This document shows, piece after piece, positions 1-4,859 of a stretch of 6,329 nucleotides of DNA (position 1 is the first letter of the stretch; every line of letters begins with the position of its first letter). Under the pieces are notes generated by a model, which was given only the letters and a program-made list of their open reading frames with translations, did no database searches and was not told the DNA's origin. The DNA comes from Ruminococcaceae bacterium UBA2806 (GTDB taxonomy: Bacteria; Bacillota; Clostridia; Oscillospirales; Acutalibacteraceae): the NCBI GenBank assembly GCA_002351795.1, contig DEHG01000091.1, positions 12,130 through 18,458 of the forward strand, read 5' to 3'. The position numbers were made by a program, and so were the translations under genes.

Positions 1-49
1 AAGGTTTTTAGAGGTTGCCTTTAAACAAAATCATGAAAGGAAGATAATC

Positions 50-1459
50 ATGCAGGATAAGAAAGATAAGTCAAAGGCAGCTCTTTTAAAGGAAAAGCTG
101 TTCATGAACAGAAAAAACGGCTGCCGTAAGGTCAGCGCAGATGATGTAAAAAAAGCAGATGAATTCTGTGAGGAATATAAGAATTTCCTCAATCAGGCAA
201 AAATTGAAAGAGAGGCTGTGATCTATGCCCTTGAAGCCGCAAAGATCGCAGGCTTTACCGAATACGATCATAACATGACCTATAAGCCCGGAGACAAGGT
301 TTATGTTAATAACAGGGGAAAGGCTATAATGCTTGCAGTAATAGGCAAAAACGGCACTCATAACGGTGTGCGTCTCGGCATAGCCCATATAGATTCACCA
401 AGACTTGACCTCAAGCCCAATCCACTTTATGAAAGCAATGACCTTGCCCTGTTCAAGACTCATTATTACGGCGGCATCAAAAAGTATCAGTGGCCTACAG
501 TTCCGCTTGCTCTTCACGGGGTTATTGTTATGAAATACGGAACTGTACTTACAGTGGATATCGGTGAGGATGAAAATGATCCCTGCTTCTGTGTGACAGA
601 CCTTCTTCCGCACCTTGCAGTTGACCAGATGTCACAGGTAATGACAAAGGCTTTCAACGGCGAGCATCTCAATGTTTTAGTCGGCAGCAGACCTTTCAAC
701 GAGGATGAGGAAAGCGAAAGCGTCAAGCTCAATATACTTAATATACTTTTTGAAAAATACGGCATTTCCGAAGAGGATTTCCTCTCCGCAGATCTTCATA
801 TGGTCCCGGCTTCCAAAGCAAGGGATCTCGGCTTTGACAGAAGTATGATCGCAGCTTACGGTCATGACGACAAGGTATGTGCATATCCTGCGCTCATGGC
901 TGCAATAGATACGGAGCTTCCCGACAGCACAGTTATTACTGTTCTTACCGACAGGGAAGAGATAGGCAGCGACGGAAATACTGGTATGAAATCCACATTC
1001 CTGATCGACTTCATATCAGACCTTGCCGAGGCTGACGGTGAAAAGGCAAGACATGTAATGGCAAAAAGCACCTGTCTTTCCGCAGATGTAAACGCCGCCT
1101 TTGACCCGACCTATGCGTCCGCTTTTGAAGCAAACAACTCTTCATTCATAAACAACGGCGCAGTTATCACCAAATATACAGGCAGCGGCGGCAAATATTC
1201 AACATCCGACGCAAGCGCAGAATATATGGCTAAGATCAGAAAGATACTCGATGACAAGGGCGTTCTCTGGCAGACAGGCGAGCTTGGAAAGGTTGACGGC
1301 GGCGGCGGCGGAACTATCGCTAAATTTGTCGCTAACCTCAATGCTGACGTCGTGGATCTGGGCGTACCGGTATTGTCAATGCATGCGCCGATGGAAGTTG
1401 TTTCAAAAATAGATGTTTATATGACCTACAGGGCACTTTATGAATTCTATATGGCGTGA
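50..1459 (+). CDS. M18-family zinc aminopeptidase (aminopeptidase 1 / aspartyl aminopeptidase-like)
   Basis: The 469-aa product is a cytoplasmic metallo-aminopeptidase that removes N-terminal residues from peptides, acting in peptide turnover. No signal peptide or membrane segment is seen. The M18 (MH clan) di-zinc site is readable in order: H113 in AHIDSP, D273/D274 in GHDDKV, the catalytic/ligand pair E303-E304 in DREEIGS, D346 in LSADVNAAFDP and H445 in MHAPMEV. This matches the His-Asp-Glu-Glu-Asp-His order known for DNPEP-type enzymes. A glycine loop (VDGGGGGTIAK, 416-425) is also typical of bacterial M18 proteins. The length is normal for the family, so the gene looks complete. The ATG at 50 is preceded by AAGGAAG at 37-43 with 6 nt spacing, a strong ribosome site. 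No promoter is recognisable in the 49 bases upstream, so the gene may be transcribed from outside the window. Substrate preference (acidic or broader) cannot be read from the sequence, so no symbol is given. Confidence 0.95.
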   Translation: MQDKKDKSKAALLKEKLFMNRKNGCRKVSADDVKKADEFCEEYKNFLNQAKIEREAVIYALEAAKIAGFTEYDHNMTYKPGDKVYVNNRGKAIMLAVIGKNGTHNGVRLGIAHIDSPRLDLKPNPLYESNDLALFKTHYYGGIKKYQWPTVPLALHGVIVMKYGTVLTVDIGEDENDPCFCVTDLLPHLAVDQMSQVMTKAFNGEHLNVLVGSRPFNEDEESESVKLNILNILFEKYGISEEDFLSADLHMVPASKARDLGFDRSMIAAYGHDDKVCAYPALMAAIDTELPDSTVITVLTDREEIGSDGNTGMKSTFLIDFISDLAEADGEKARHVMAKSTCLSADVNAAFDPTYASAFEANNSSFINNGAVITKYTGSGGKYSTSDASAEYMAKIRKILDDKGVLWQTGELGKVDGGGGGTIAKFVANLNADVVDLGVPVLSMHAPMEVVSKIDVYMTYRALYEFYMA

Positions 1460-1561
1460 CAGTTGTCGGTTTAAAGCTGAGGACGTAACGGGAATTGATT
1501 TCCTGCTGCGTTCTGGTCAACATATACGGGAGTCAGACATAAACTGACAAATGATTACTTT

Positions 1562-1589
1562 CAACTAATTACTGACAACTAACAACTAA
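1562..1589. repeat. Three CAACTAA direct repeats
   Basis: CAACTAA occurs at 1562-1568, 1576-1582 and 1583-1589, with the last two directly adjacent. The surrounding sequence is AT-rich, with ACTGACAACT just before the second copy. The same words in inverse form (AGTTGTCGGTTT) occur just after the aminopeptidase stop, near 1461-1472, so this may be the edge of a degenerate intergenic repeat. Function is unknown. The copies are short enough that drift in AT-rich DNA is possible. Confidence 0.4.
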
Positions 1590-1635
1590 ATATGCGTTAA
1601 AATTTCCGAAAACGACGTATTGTGGAAAAAATCTA

Positions 1636-1664
1636 TTGACAATCGGTGCTGTTTGTATTATTAT
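1636..1664 (+). promoter_or_regulatory. Sigma-A-type promoter for murA
   Basis: A perfect -35 TTGACA at 1636-1641 and a -10 TATTAT at 1659-1664 are separated by 17 bp, the ideal spacing for the housekeeping sigma factor. Transcription would begin near 1671, giving murA an untranslated leader of about 155 nt. It is the strongest promoter-like sequence in the window and points toward murA. Confidence 0.75.
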
Positions 1665-1691
1665 AACTCAAGAGTAGATTATTATAATAAT
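1655..1691. repeat. AT-rich inverted repeat across the murA -10 and start site
   Basis: ATTATTATAA at 1657-1666 is the exact reverse complement of TTATAATAAT at 1682-1691, with a 15-bp spacer. The left arm covers the -10 box and the right arm lies in the first transcribed bases. It could be an operator-like site, or chance symmetry in AT-rich promoter DNA. Confidence 0.4.
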
Positions 1692-1755
1692 GTAAGATGT
1701 GTATTCTGTAGTCACAGACTGCCGGATATTTTATACAGCGAAGATATGATTAAGG

Positions 1756-1780
1756 ATCATGATGCTTTTGTGGTCATGAT
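1756..1780 (+). promoter_or_regulatory. Small hairpin in the murA leader
   Basis: ATCATGA at 1756-1762 pairs perfectly with TCATGAT at 1774-1780 around an 11-nt loop. There is no T-tract after it, so it is not an intrinsic terminator. It lies about 35 nt upstream of the murA ribosome site and leaves that site free. No known riboswitch or T-box pattern is recognised in this leader. Confidence 0.4.
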
Positions 1781-1814
1781 GTTAAATGAGTTTTCATACT
1801 CTATATTTTTGATC

Positions 1815-1819
1815 AGGAG
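1815..1819 (+). promoter_or_regulatory. murA ribosome binding site that supports a TTG start
   Basis: AGGAG ends 9 nt before the TTG at 1829. No ATG or GTG exists in frame between this site and the conserved MurA N-terminus (MEKIVINGG), so TTG is the only reasonable start. Confidence 0.8.
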
Positions 1820-1828
1820 TGTTGGGGT

Positions 1829-3109
1829 TTGGAAAAAATTGTTATCAACGGCGGTAACAGGCTTTACGGAAATGTAAGGATCAGCGGAGCAAAAAATGCA
1901 GCAGTGGCTATAATTCCGGCTGTTATCCTTTCGGACGGCGTTTGCCGTATAGAAAACGTTCCTAATATTCAGGACGTAAATCTTATTGCAGAAATATTAC
2001 AGCAAATGGGCGCAATTGTAAAAAGGATCGATAAGGCTACTTTGGAGATCGACCCTAAAGGAATAAGAGAACCCGTTGCCACCTATGATTTAGTAAGACA
2101 TATGAGAGCCTCAAGCTATCTTATGGGCGCTCTTTTAGGAAAATTCAACAGGGCTGAGGTTGCTCTCCCCGGCGGCTGCGATTTCGGAGTCAGACCCGTG
2201 GATCAGCACCTCAAAGGCTTCACCGTACTCGGCGCTGCTCACAGCGTTGAAAGCGGTATGATAAAGGTAAAAGCGGATAAGCTTGTCGGCGGTCATGTTT
2301 ACCTCGATGTTGTATCTGTCGGCGCAACGGTCAATATAATGCTTGCAGCTGCTAAGGCACAGGGCAGGACTATTATAGAAAATGCCGCAAAGGAGCCGCA
2401 TATAGTTGATCTTGCAAACTTCCTCAATTCCATGGGCGCAGATGTAAGAGGCGCAGGAACTGATGTTATAAAGGTCAACGGCGTTACCCATCTTAACGGC
2501 ACGACCTATTCGATCATACCCGATCAGATAGAGGCAGGCACATATATGGCTGCTGTTGCCTGTGCAGGCGGAGATGTAATGATAAATAATGTAATACCCA
2601 AGCACCTTGAGTCTATCACGGCGAAGATGCGTGAAATGGGCGTTATAATCGAGGAATATGATGATTCTGTAAGAGTTATAAAGGACGGCCGTCTCAGAAG
2701 ATGCAATGTAAAGACAATGCCTCATCCCGGATTCCCGACTGATATGCAGCCTCAGATAGCTGCTATACTTACAATGGCTGACGGAACAAGCATTGTAAAT
2801 GAAGCTGTATGGGACAATCGTTTCCGCTATGTCGAGGAACTGAGGAGAATGGGCGCAGAGATCTCCGTTGACGGTAAGCTTGCAGTTATTGAAGGCGTTG
2901 AGCAGCTCAAGGGCGCACCCGTAAAGGCTACTGACCTGAGAGCAGGCGCTGCAATGATCGTTGCAGGACTTGGCGCATCAGGCACGACTCAGATCGAGGA
3001 CATCAGGCATATCGAAAGAGGATATGAAGATGTTGTGGAGAAGTTTGCTGAGATAGGCGCTGATATCAAAAAGGTTCGTGTTGACGATCCGACAATAAAA
3101 ACAGCTTGA
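1829..3109 (+). CDS. murA: UDP-N-acetylglucosamine 1-carboxyvinyltransferase (MurA)
   Basis: MurA transfers enolpyruvate from phosphoenolpyruvate to UDP-GlcNAc, the first committed step of peptidoglycan synthesis, in the cytoplasm. The 426-aa product covers the whole EPSP-synthase-like two-domain fold; the family is usually about 415-430 aa. Visible active-site residues are K22-N23 in SGAKNAA, R93 in HMRAS, C117 in LPGGCDFGVRPVD (the fosfomycin-target cysteine, equivalent to C115 in E. coli), R122, D305 in GFPTDMQ and R397 in HIERGYE. The DLRAGAAM motif sits near 369-376. Because the cysteine is kept, intrinsic fosfomycin resistance through a Cys-to-Asp change is not expected. The start is TTG at 1829, decided by AGGAG at 1815-1819 and by homology. 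The gene has its own promoter upstream and a terminator right after the stop, so it is probably mostly a single-gene unit. Many Bacillota carry two murA copies, and this window cannot tell which one this is. Confidence 0.98.
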   Translation: MEKIVINGGNRLYGNVRISGAKNAAVAIIPAVILSDGVCRIENVPNIQDVNLIAEILQQMGAIVKRIDKATLEIDPKGIREPVATYDLVRHMRASSYLMGALLGKFNRAEVALPGGCDFGVRPVDQHLKGFTVLGAAHSVESGMIKVKADKLVGGHVYLDVVSVGATVNIMLAAAKAQGRTIIENAAKEPHIVDLANFLNSMGADVRGAGTDVIKVNGVTHLNGTTYSIIPDQIEAGTYMAAVACAGGDVMINNVIPKHLESITAKMREMGVIIEEYDDSVRVIKDGRLRRCNVKTMPHPGFPTDMQPQIAAILTMADGTSIVNEAVWDNRFRYVEELRRMGAEISVDGKLAVIEGVEQLKGAPVKATDLRAGAAMIVAGLGASGTTQIEDIRHIERGYEDVVEKFAEIGADIKKVRVDDPTIKTA

Positions 3110-3112
3110 CAC

Positions 3113-3146
3113 ACAGGGGAAGCCTTTGACGGCTTCCCTGTTTTTT
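3113..3146 (+). terminator. Intrinsic terminator after murA
   Basis: ACAGGGGAAGCC (3113-3124) pairs with GGCTTCCCTGT (3131-3141) with one bulged G, around a 6-nt loop (TTTGAC). The stem is followed by a run of six T (3141-3146). It begins 3 bases after the murA stop codon. This GC-rich stem plus U-tract is the clearest terminator in the window. Confidence 0.93.
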
Positions 3147-3162
3147 ACTGATACTGATTTTT

Positions 3163-3170
3163 AAAGTGAG
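3163..3170 (+). promoter_or_regulatory. walJ ribosome site that favours ATG 3180 over TTG 3171
   Basis: AAAGTGAG is the only purine-rich Shine-Dalgarno-like stretch here. It abuts the in-frame TTG at 3171 with no spacing, which is unworkable, but lies 9 nt before the ATG at 3180, which is normal. Only 33 bp separate this ATG from the murA terminator T-tract, and no clear promoter is seen, so walJ may depend on read-through or on a weak promoter overlapping the terminator. Confidence 0.55.
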
Positions 3171-3179
3171 TTGAAACAG

Positions 3180-3968
3180 ATGACAAGATTATACCCGCTT
3201 TTCAGCGGCAGCAAAGGCAGCTGCTATTATTTAGGTTCTCAGCAGAAGGGAATTCTTATCGACATAGGAAGAAGTGCAAAACAGATAGAAAATGCCCTTA
3301 ATGAAAGGGAGCTTGACCCTGAAAAAATCACTGCAATATTCATCACCCACGAGCATACAGATCATATACAGGGGTTGAAGGTTTTTGCGGGAAGATACGG
3401 CATGAAGGTCTATGCATCAGCAGGCACTATCTCCCAGCTTGAACAGAAGGGCATTATCACGCCAAAGGTACATATTGAACAGATCACTGCAAAGGGCATT
3501 GAAACTGATGATATAAAGGTACGTCCGTTCAGGATATCTCATGACTGTGCCGAGGGTTTCGGCTATGTTGCGGAAACGGCAGACGGGAGGAAGACCGCCT
3601 TTGCAACTGATACAGGCTACATTACCGAAGAAATGTCCGAAGCTGTCATGGGCTGCGATACGGTTGTTATTGAATCGAACCATGATGTAAGAATGCTGCA
3701 AAGCGGCGGATATCCGTATATTCTGAAGCAGCGTATTCTATCCGATGTGGGACATCTTTCCAATGATGCCTGTGCCGGCAAGCTTGCGGAGCTTGTGAGA
3801 TCGGGCAGCACACGCATAATGCTTGCACATCTCAGCCGGGAAAACAATATACCGCTTCTTGCCGAACAGACAGCACTGTCAGAGCTTGAAGCAAACGGCA
3901 TGAAACGAAATGTTGATTTTATACTCAAAGTAGCAAAAGAGGACGGGAACAATGTATTATTATACTAA
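3180..3968 (+). CDS. walJ: Metallo-beta-lactamase-fold hydrolase, WalJ/YycJ family
   Basis: The 262-aa product is a cytoplasmic MBL-fold metal-dependent hydrolase, likely a nuclease-like enzyme; in Bacillus and relatives this family (YycJ/WalJ) is encoded with the WalRK cell-wall two-component system. The metal ligands can be read: THEHTDH at 56-62 (H57, H59, D61, H62), H121 in ISHDCAE, D144 in ATDTGYI and H217 in LAHLSREN. Family wording is strong: SGSKGSCYY near the N-terminus, then IESNHDVRML and RILSDVGHLSND (about 164-196), which closely follow the YycJ pattern. Length is normal. The start is placed at ATG 3180 because of ribosome-site spacing; an in-frame TTG at 3171 would add three residues (MKQ). 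The stop codon lies between the arms of an AT-rich hairpin. The neighbour rlmH is also a wal-region gene in Bacillus and Staphylococcus, supporting the assignment. The in vivo substrate of this family is not firmly established. Confidence 0.93.
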   Translation: MTRLYPLFSGSKGSCYYLGSQQKGILIDIGRSAKQIENALNERELDPEKITAIFITHEHTDHIQGLKVFAGRYGMKVYASAGTISQLEQKGIITPKVHIEQITAKGIETDDIKVRPFRISHDCAEGFGYVAETADGRKTAFATDTGYITEEMSEAVMGCDTVVIESNHDVRMLQSGGYPYILKQRILSDVGHLSNDACAGKLAELVRSGSTRIMLAHLSRENNIPLLAEQTALSELEANGMKRNVDFILKVAKEDGNNVLLY

Positions 3969-3982
3969 TTGTATAATAATAC
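3954..3982. repeat. Perfect 12-bp AT-rich inverted repeat spanning the walJ stop codon
   Basis: GTATTATTATAC (3954-3965) is the exact reverse complement of GTATAATAATAC (3971-3982), separated by TAATT, which contains the walJ TAA stop (3966-3968). It has no T-tract and almost no GC, so it is unlikely to be an intrinsic terminator. It could form an mRNA hairpin at the stop codon or a cruciform in DNA. A related hairpin lies at 4169-4193. Confidence 0.7.
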
Positions 3983-3991
3983 GAGATCACT

Positions 3992-4119
3992 TTGTCATCA
4001 TTGGTACTCCGCTTGTCATCCTGAGCGAAAGCGAAGGATCTTCTCCATAAAAGCCGCTTTATCAAAAAGATTCCTCACTGCGTTCGGAATGACAGGAACC
4101 ACTCCGTTTGTAGTGACAA
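3992..4119. repeat. Nested TGTCAT-type palindromic intergenic repeat (MITE-like, non-coding)
   Basis: The core at 4014-4094 is an imperfect palindrome. The left arm begins TGTCATCCTGAGCGAAAGCG (4014) and continues to GGATCTT; the right arm at 4066-4094 ends TTCGGAATGACA. The reverse complement of the right arm reads TGTCATTCCGAACGCAGTGA and continues to GGAATCTTTT, matching the left arm at most positions. An outer pair, TTGTCA (3992-3997) and TGACAA (4114-4119), frames the core at similar distances. ACTCCGCTTG (4006-4015) and ACTCCGTTTG (4101-4110) form a 9/10 direct repeat across it. From memory, TGTCATTCTGAGCGAAG...GAATCTT-type palindromes are dispersed through many bacterial genomes. No transposase is encoded here. 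It fills most of the walJ-rlmH gap. Confidence 0.75.
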
Positions 4120-4143
4120 TAGGTTAACGTCAATGTCATACAC

Positions 4144-4149
4144 TATAAT
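4144..4149 (+). promoter_or_regulatory. Possible -10 box upstream of rlmH
   Basis: A perfect TATAAT stands 7 nt before the rlmH Shine-Dalgarno. No good -35 exists at 16-18 bp spacing (AGGTTA at 17 bp) and there is no extended -10 TG. Because it sits so close to the Shine-Dalgarno, the transcript would start within or just before it. This is a weak candidate; rlmH may instead be co-transcribed with walJ. Confidence 0.25.
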
Positions 4150-4155
4150 CTAATG

Positions 4156-4193
4156 AGGAAGGAGAAGCGTATTATACTGTTTGTATAGTATAC
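4156..4193 (+). promoter_or_regulatory. Strong Shine-Dalgarno followed by a hairpin before the rlmH start
   Basis: AGGAAGGAG-type sequence (4156-4164) is the best ribosome site near rlmH but lies 38 nt before the ATG at 4203, far beyond normal spacing, and no usable in-frame start lies close to it. Between them is a hairpin: GTAT + TATAC (4169-4177), loop TGTTT, GTATA + bulged GT + ATAC (4183-4193). Folding it would reduce the effective distance to about 13 nt. No other Shine-Dalgarno is visible near the ATG. Confidence 0.5.
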
Positions 4194-4202
4194 ATATTGT
4201 AT

Positions 4203-4685
4203 ATGATAAAGATATCAATTATTTGCGTAGGGAAATTAAAAGAGAAATACTGGCGTGAGGCAATAGCGGAATACAGCAAGCGTATGGGCAGATATGCAGA
4301 TTTTACAATAACCGAGGTCGATGAAGAAAAGCTGCCCGATTCACCCTCGCAGTCCCAGATAGAGAATACACTTCAAAAGGAAGGCGAAAGAATACTTGCA
4401 AGGATACCGAAGGGTGCAAGTGTCGCAGCAATGTGCATTGAGGGAAAACAATATTCGTCCGAAAAATTAGCCGCTCTGCTTGAAAAGAGTATGTCCTATG
4501 ACAGCGGAAGCATTGCTTTTATCATAGGCGGGTCATGGGGGCTTTCCGATGATGTAAAGAAGGCTGCCGATATCCGTATGTCAATGTCTGAAATGACCTT
4601 TCCGCATCAGCTTGCAAGGGTCATGTTATGTGAGCAGATCTACCGCAGCTGCACCATTATCGCACACGCCAAGTATCACAAATAG
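4203..4685 (+). CDS. rlmH: 23S rRNA (pseudouridine-1915-N3)-methyltransferase RlmH
   Basis: RlmH is a small SPOUT-fold enzyme that uses S-adenosylmethionine to methylate N3 of pseudouridine 1915 in helix 69 of 23S rRNA, acting on assembled 70S ribosomes. The 160-aa product has the usual length (about 155-160). Diagnostic features are the N-terminus MIKISIICVGKLKEKYW, the SAM-binding knot motif FIIGGSWGL (106-114), then MSMSEMTFPHQLARVMLCEQ (127-146) and the C-terminal AKYHK; the family ends in YHK/YHRE. The start is set at ATG 4203 because it gives the conserved N-terminus; an in-frame TTG at 4197 would add two residues and neither has a close Shine-Dalgarno. In Staphylococcus the 3' end of this gene is the SCCmec integration site; here no inserted element follows. 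The gene lies after walJ, as expected for a reduced wal-type neighbourhood, but a repeat-filled gap of 234 bp separates the two. Confidence 0.97.
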   Translation: MIKISIICVGKLKEKYWREAIAEYSKRMGRYADFTITEVDEEKLPDSPSQSQIENTLQKEGERILARIPKGASVAAMCIEGKQYSSEKLAALLEKSMSYDSGSIAFIIGGSWGLSDDVKKAADIRMSMSEMTFPHQLARVMLCEQIYRSCTIIAHAKYHK

Positions 4686-4725
4686 AGTAATGCAATAAGT
4701 AACGCATATTAAACAAAAAAAGATG

Positions 4726-4754
4726 TTGTATTTTGTCTGAATTTGTATTATAAT
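4726..4754 (+). promoter_or_regulatory. Promoter for the GH13 gene
   Basis: A perfect -10 TATAAT at 4749-4754 lies 17 bp after TTGTAT (4726-4731), which keeps only the TTG half of the -35 consensus. The -10 sits inside a 10-bp palindrome TATTATAATA (4746-4755). Transcription would start near 4761, just where the structured leader begins. No terminator was found between rlmH and this promoter, so read-through from rlmH is also possible. Confidence 0.6.
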
Positions 4755-4760
4755 ATTAAG

Positions 4761-4834
4761 GTGATATATTACAGCTCTTACTTTTGTCTGTAATATCACA
4801 CGGCTTTGTAATAAAATGTATGCAAAGCTGTAAT
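4761..4834 (+). promoter_or_regulatory. Structured leader of the GH13 mRNA with two alternative folds
   Basis: Fold A has two tandem hairpins. In the first, GTGATATATTACAG (4761-4774) pairs with CTGTAATATCAC (4788-4799) as 12 pairs with a 2-nt bulge. In the second, ACGGCTTTG (4800-4808) pairs with CAAAGCTGT (4823-4831), including one G-U. Fold B pairs ATTACAGCT (4768-4776) with AGCTGTAAT (4826-4834), 9 perfect pairs that would disrupt both hairpins. There is no T-tract, so any control would act on translation, mRNA stability or as a protein site rather than through an intrinsic terminator. The Shine-Dalgarno AAGGAAGGA (4842-4850) lies just downstream. I do not recognise a known riboswitch class. 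Confidence 0.5.
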
Positions 4835-4859
4835 CTGAAAAAAGGAAGGAAGATTTTTT

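Larger units (their letters stand above)
1460..1828. other. Intergenic region between the aminopeptidase and murA
   Basis: This 369-bp gap contains no protein gene I can support. The first part (1460-1600) has short inverted repeats such as GTCAG/CTGAC around 1534-1550, but none is followed by a T-tract, so I see no intrinsic terminator for the aminopeptidase gene. A cluster of CAACTAA repeats lies at 1562-1589. From 1636 onward it is murA control sequence: a promoter and a long leader with a 7-bp hairpin. An open frame runs across the leader into murA in another frame, but it has no family resemblance and no ribosome site. Confidence 0.7.

Noticed and set aside
1297..1312. GGC triplet run within the aminopeptidase gene, possible slippage site
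   Set aside because: It encodes the glycine loop (VDGGGGGT) conserved in M18 enzymes, so it is explained by protein sequence rather than a repeat-expansion mechanism.
1620..1877. An 85-codon open frame on the + strand across the murA leader and into murA
   Set aside because: It starts at TTG or ATG 1746 without a ribosome site, overlaps murA out of frame, includes promoter sequence and has a composition like non-coding AT-rich DNA with no recognisable family.
2135..2725. A 196-codon minus-strand open frame inside murA
   Set aside because: It lies fully antisense to a strongly supported murA with every active-site residue, and its Cys/Tyr/Ile-rich translation looks like a shadow frame.
3954..3982. 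Intrinsic terminator for walJ
   Set aside because: The stem is perfect but nearly all A/T and lacks a following T-tract, so it was listed as an inverted repeat instead.
4153..4188. An 11-codon mini-ORF (ATG at 4153, TAG at 4186) upstream of rlmH, a possible leader peptide
   Set aside because: It has no ribosome site of its own, it overlaps the Shine-Dalgarno itself, and so short a frame is expected by chance. It is explained better as part of the rlmH start region.
4660..4700. The rlmH 3' end as an SCC-type integration site (attB)
   Set aside because: The end resembles the staphylococcal site because RlmH's C-terminus is conserved, but there is no duplicated att sequence or recombinase gene, and the next gene is an ordinary GH13 enzyme.
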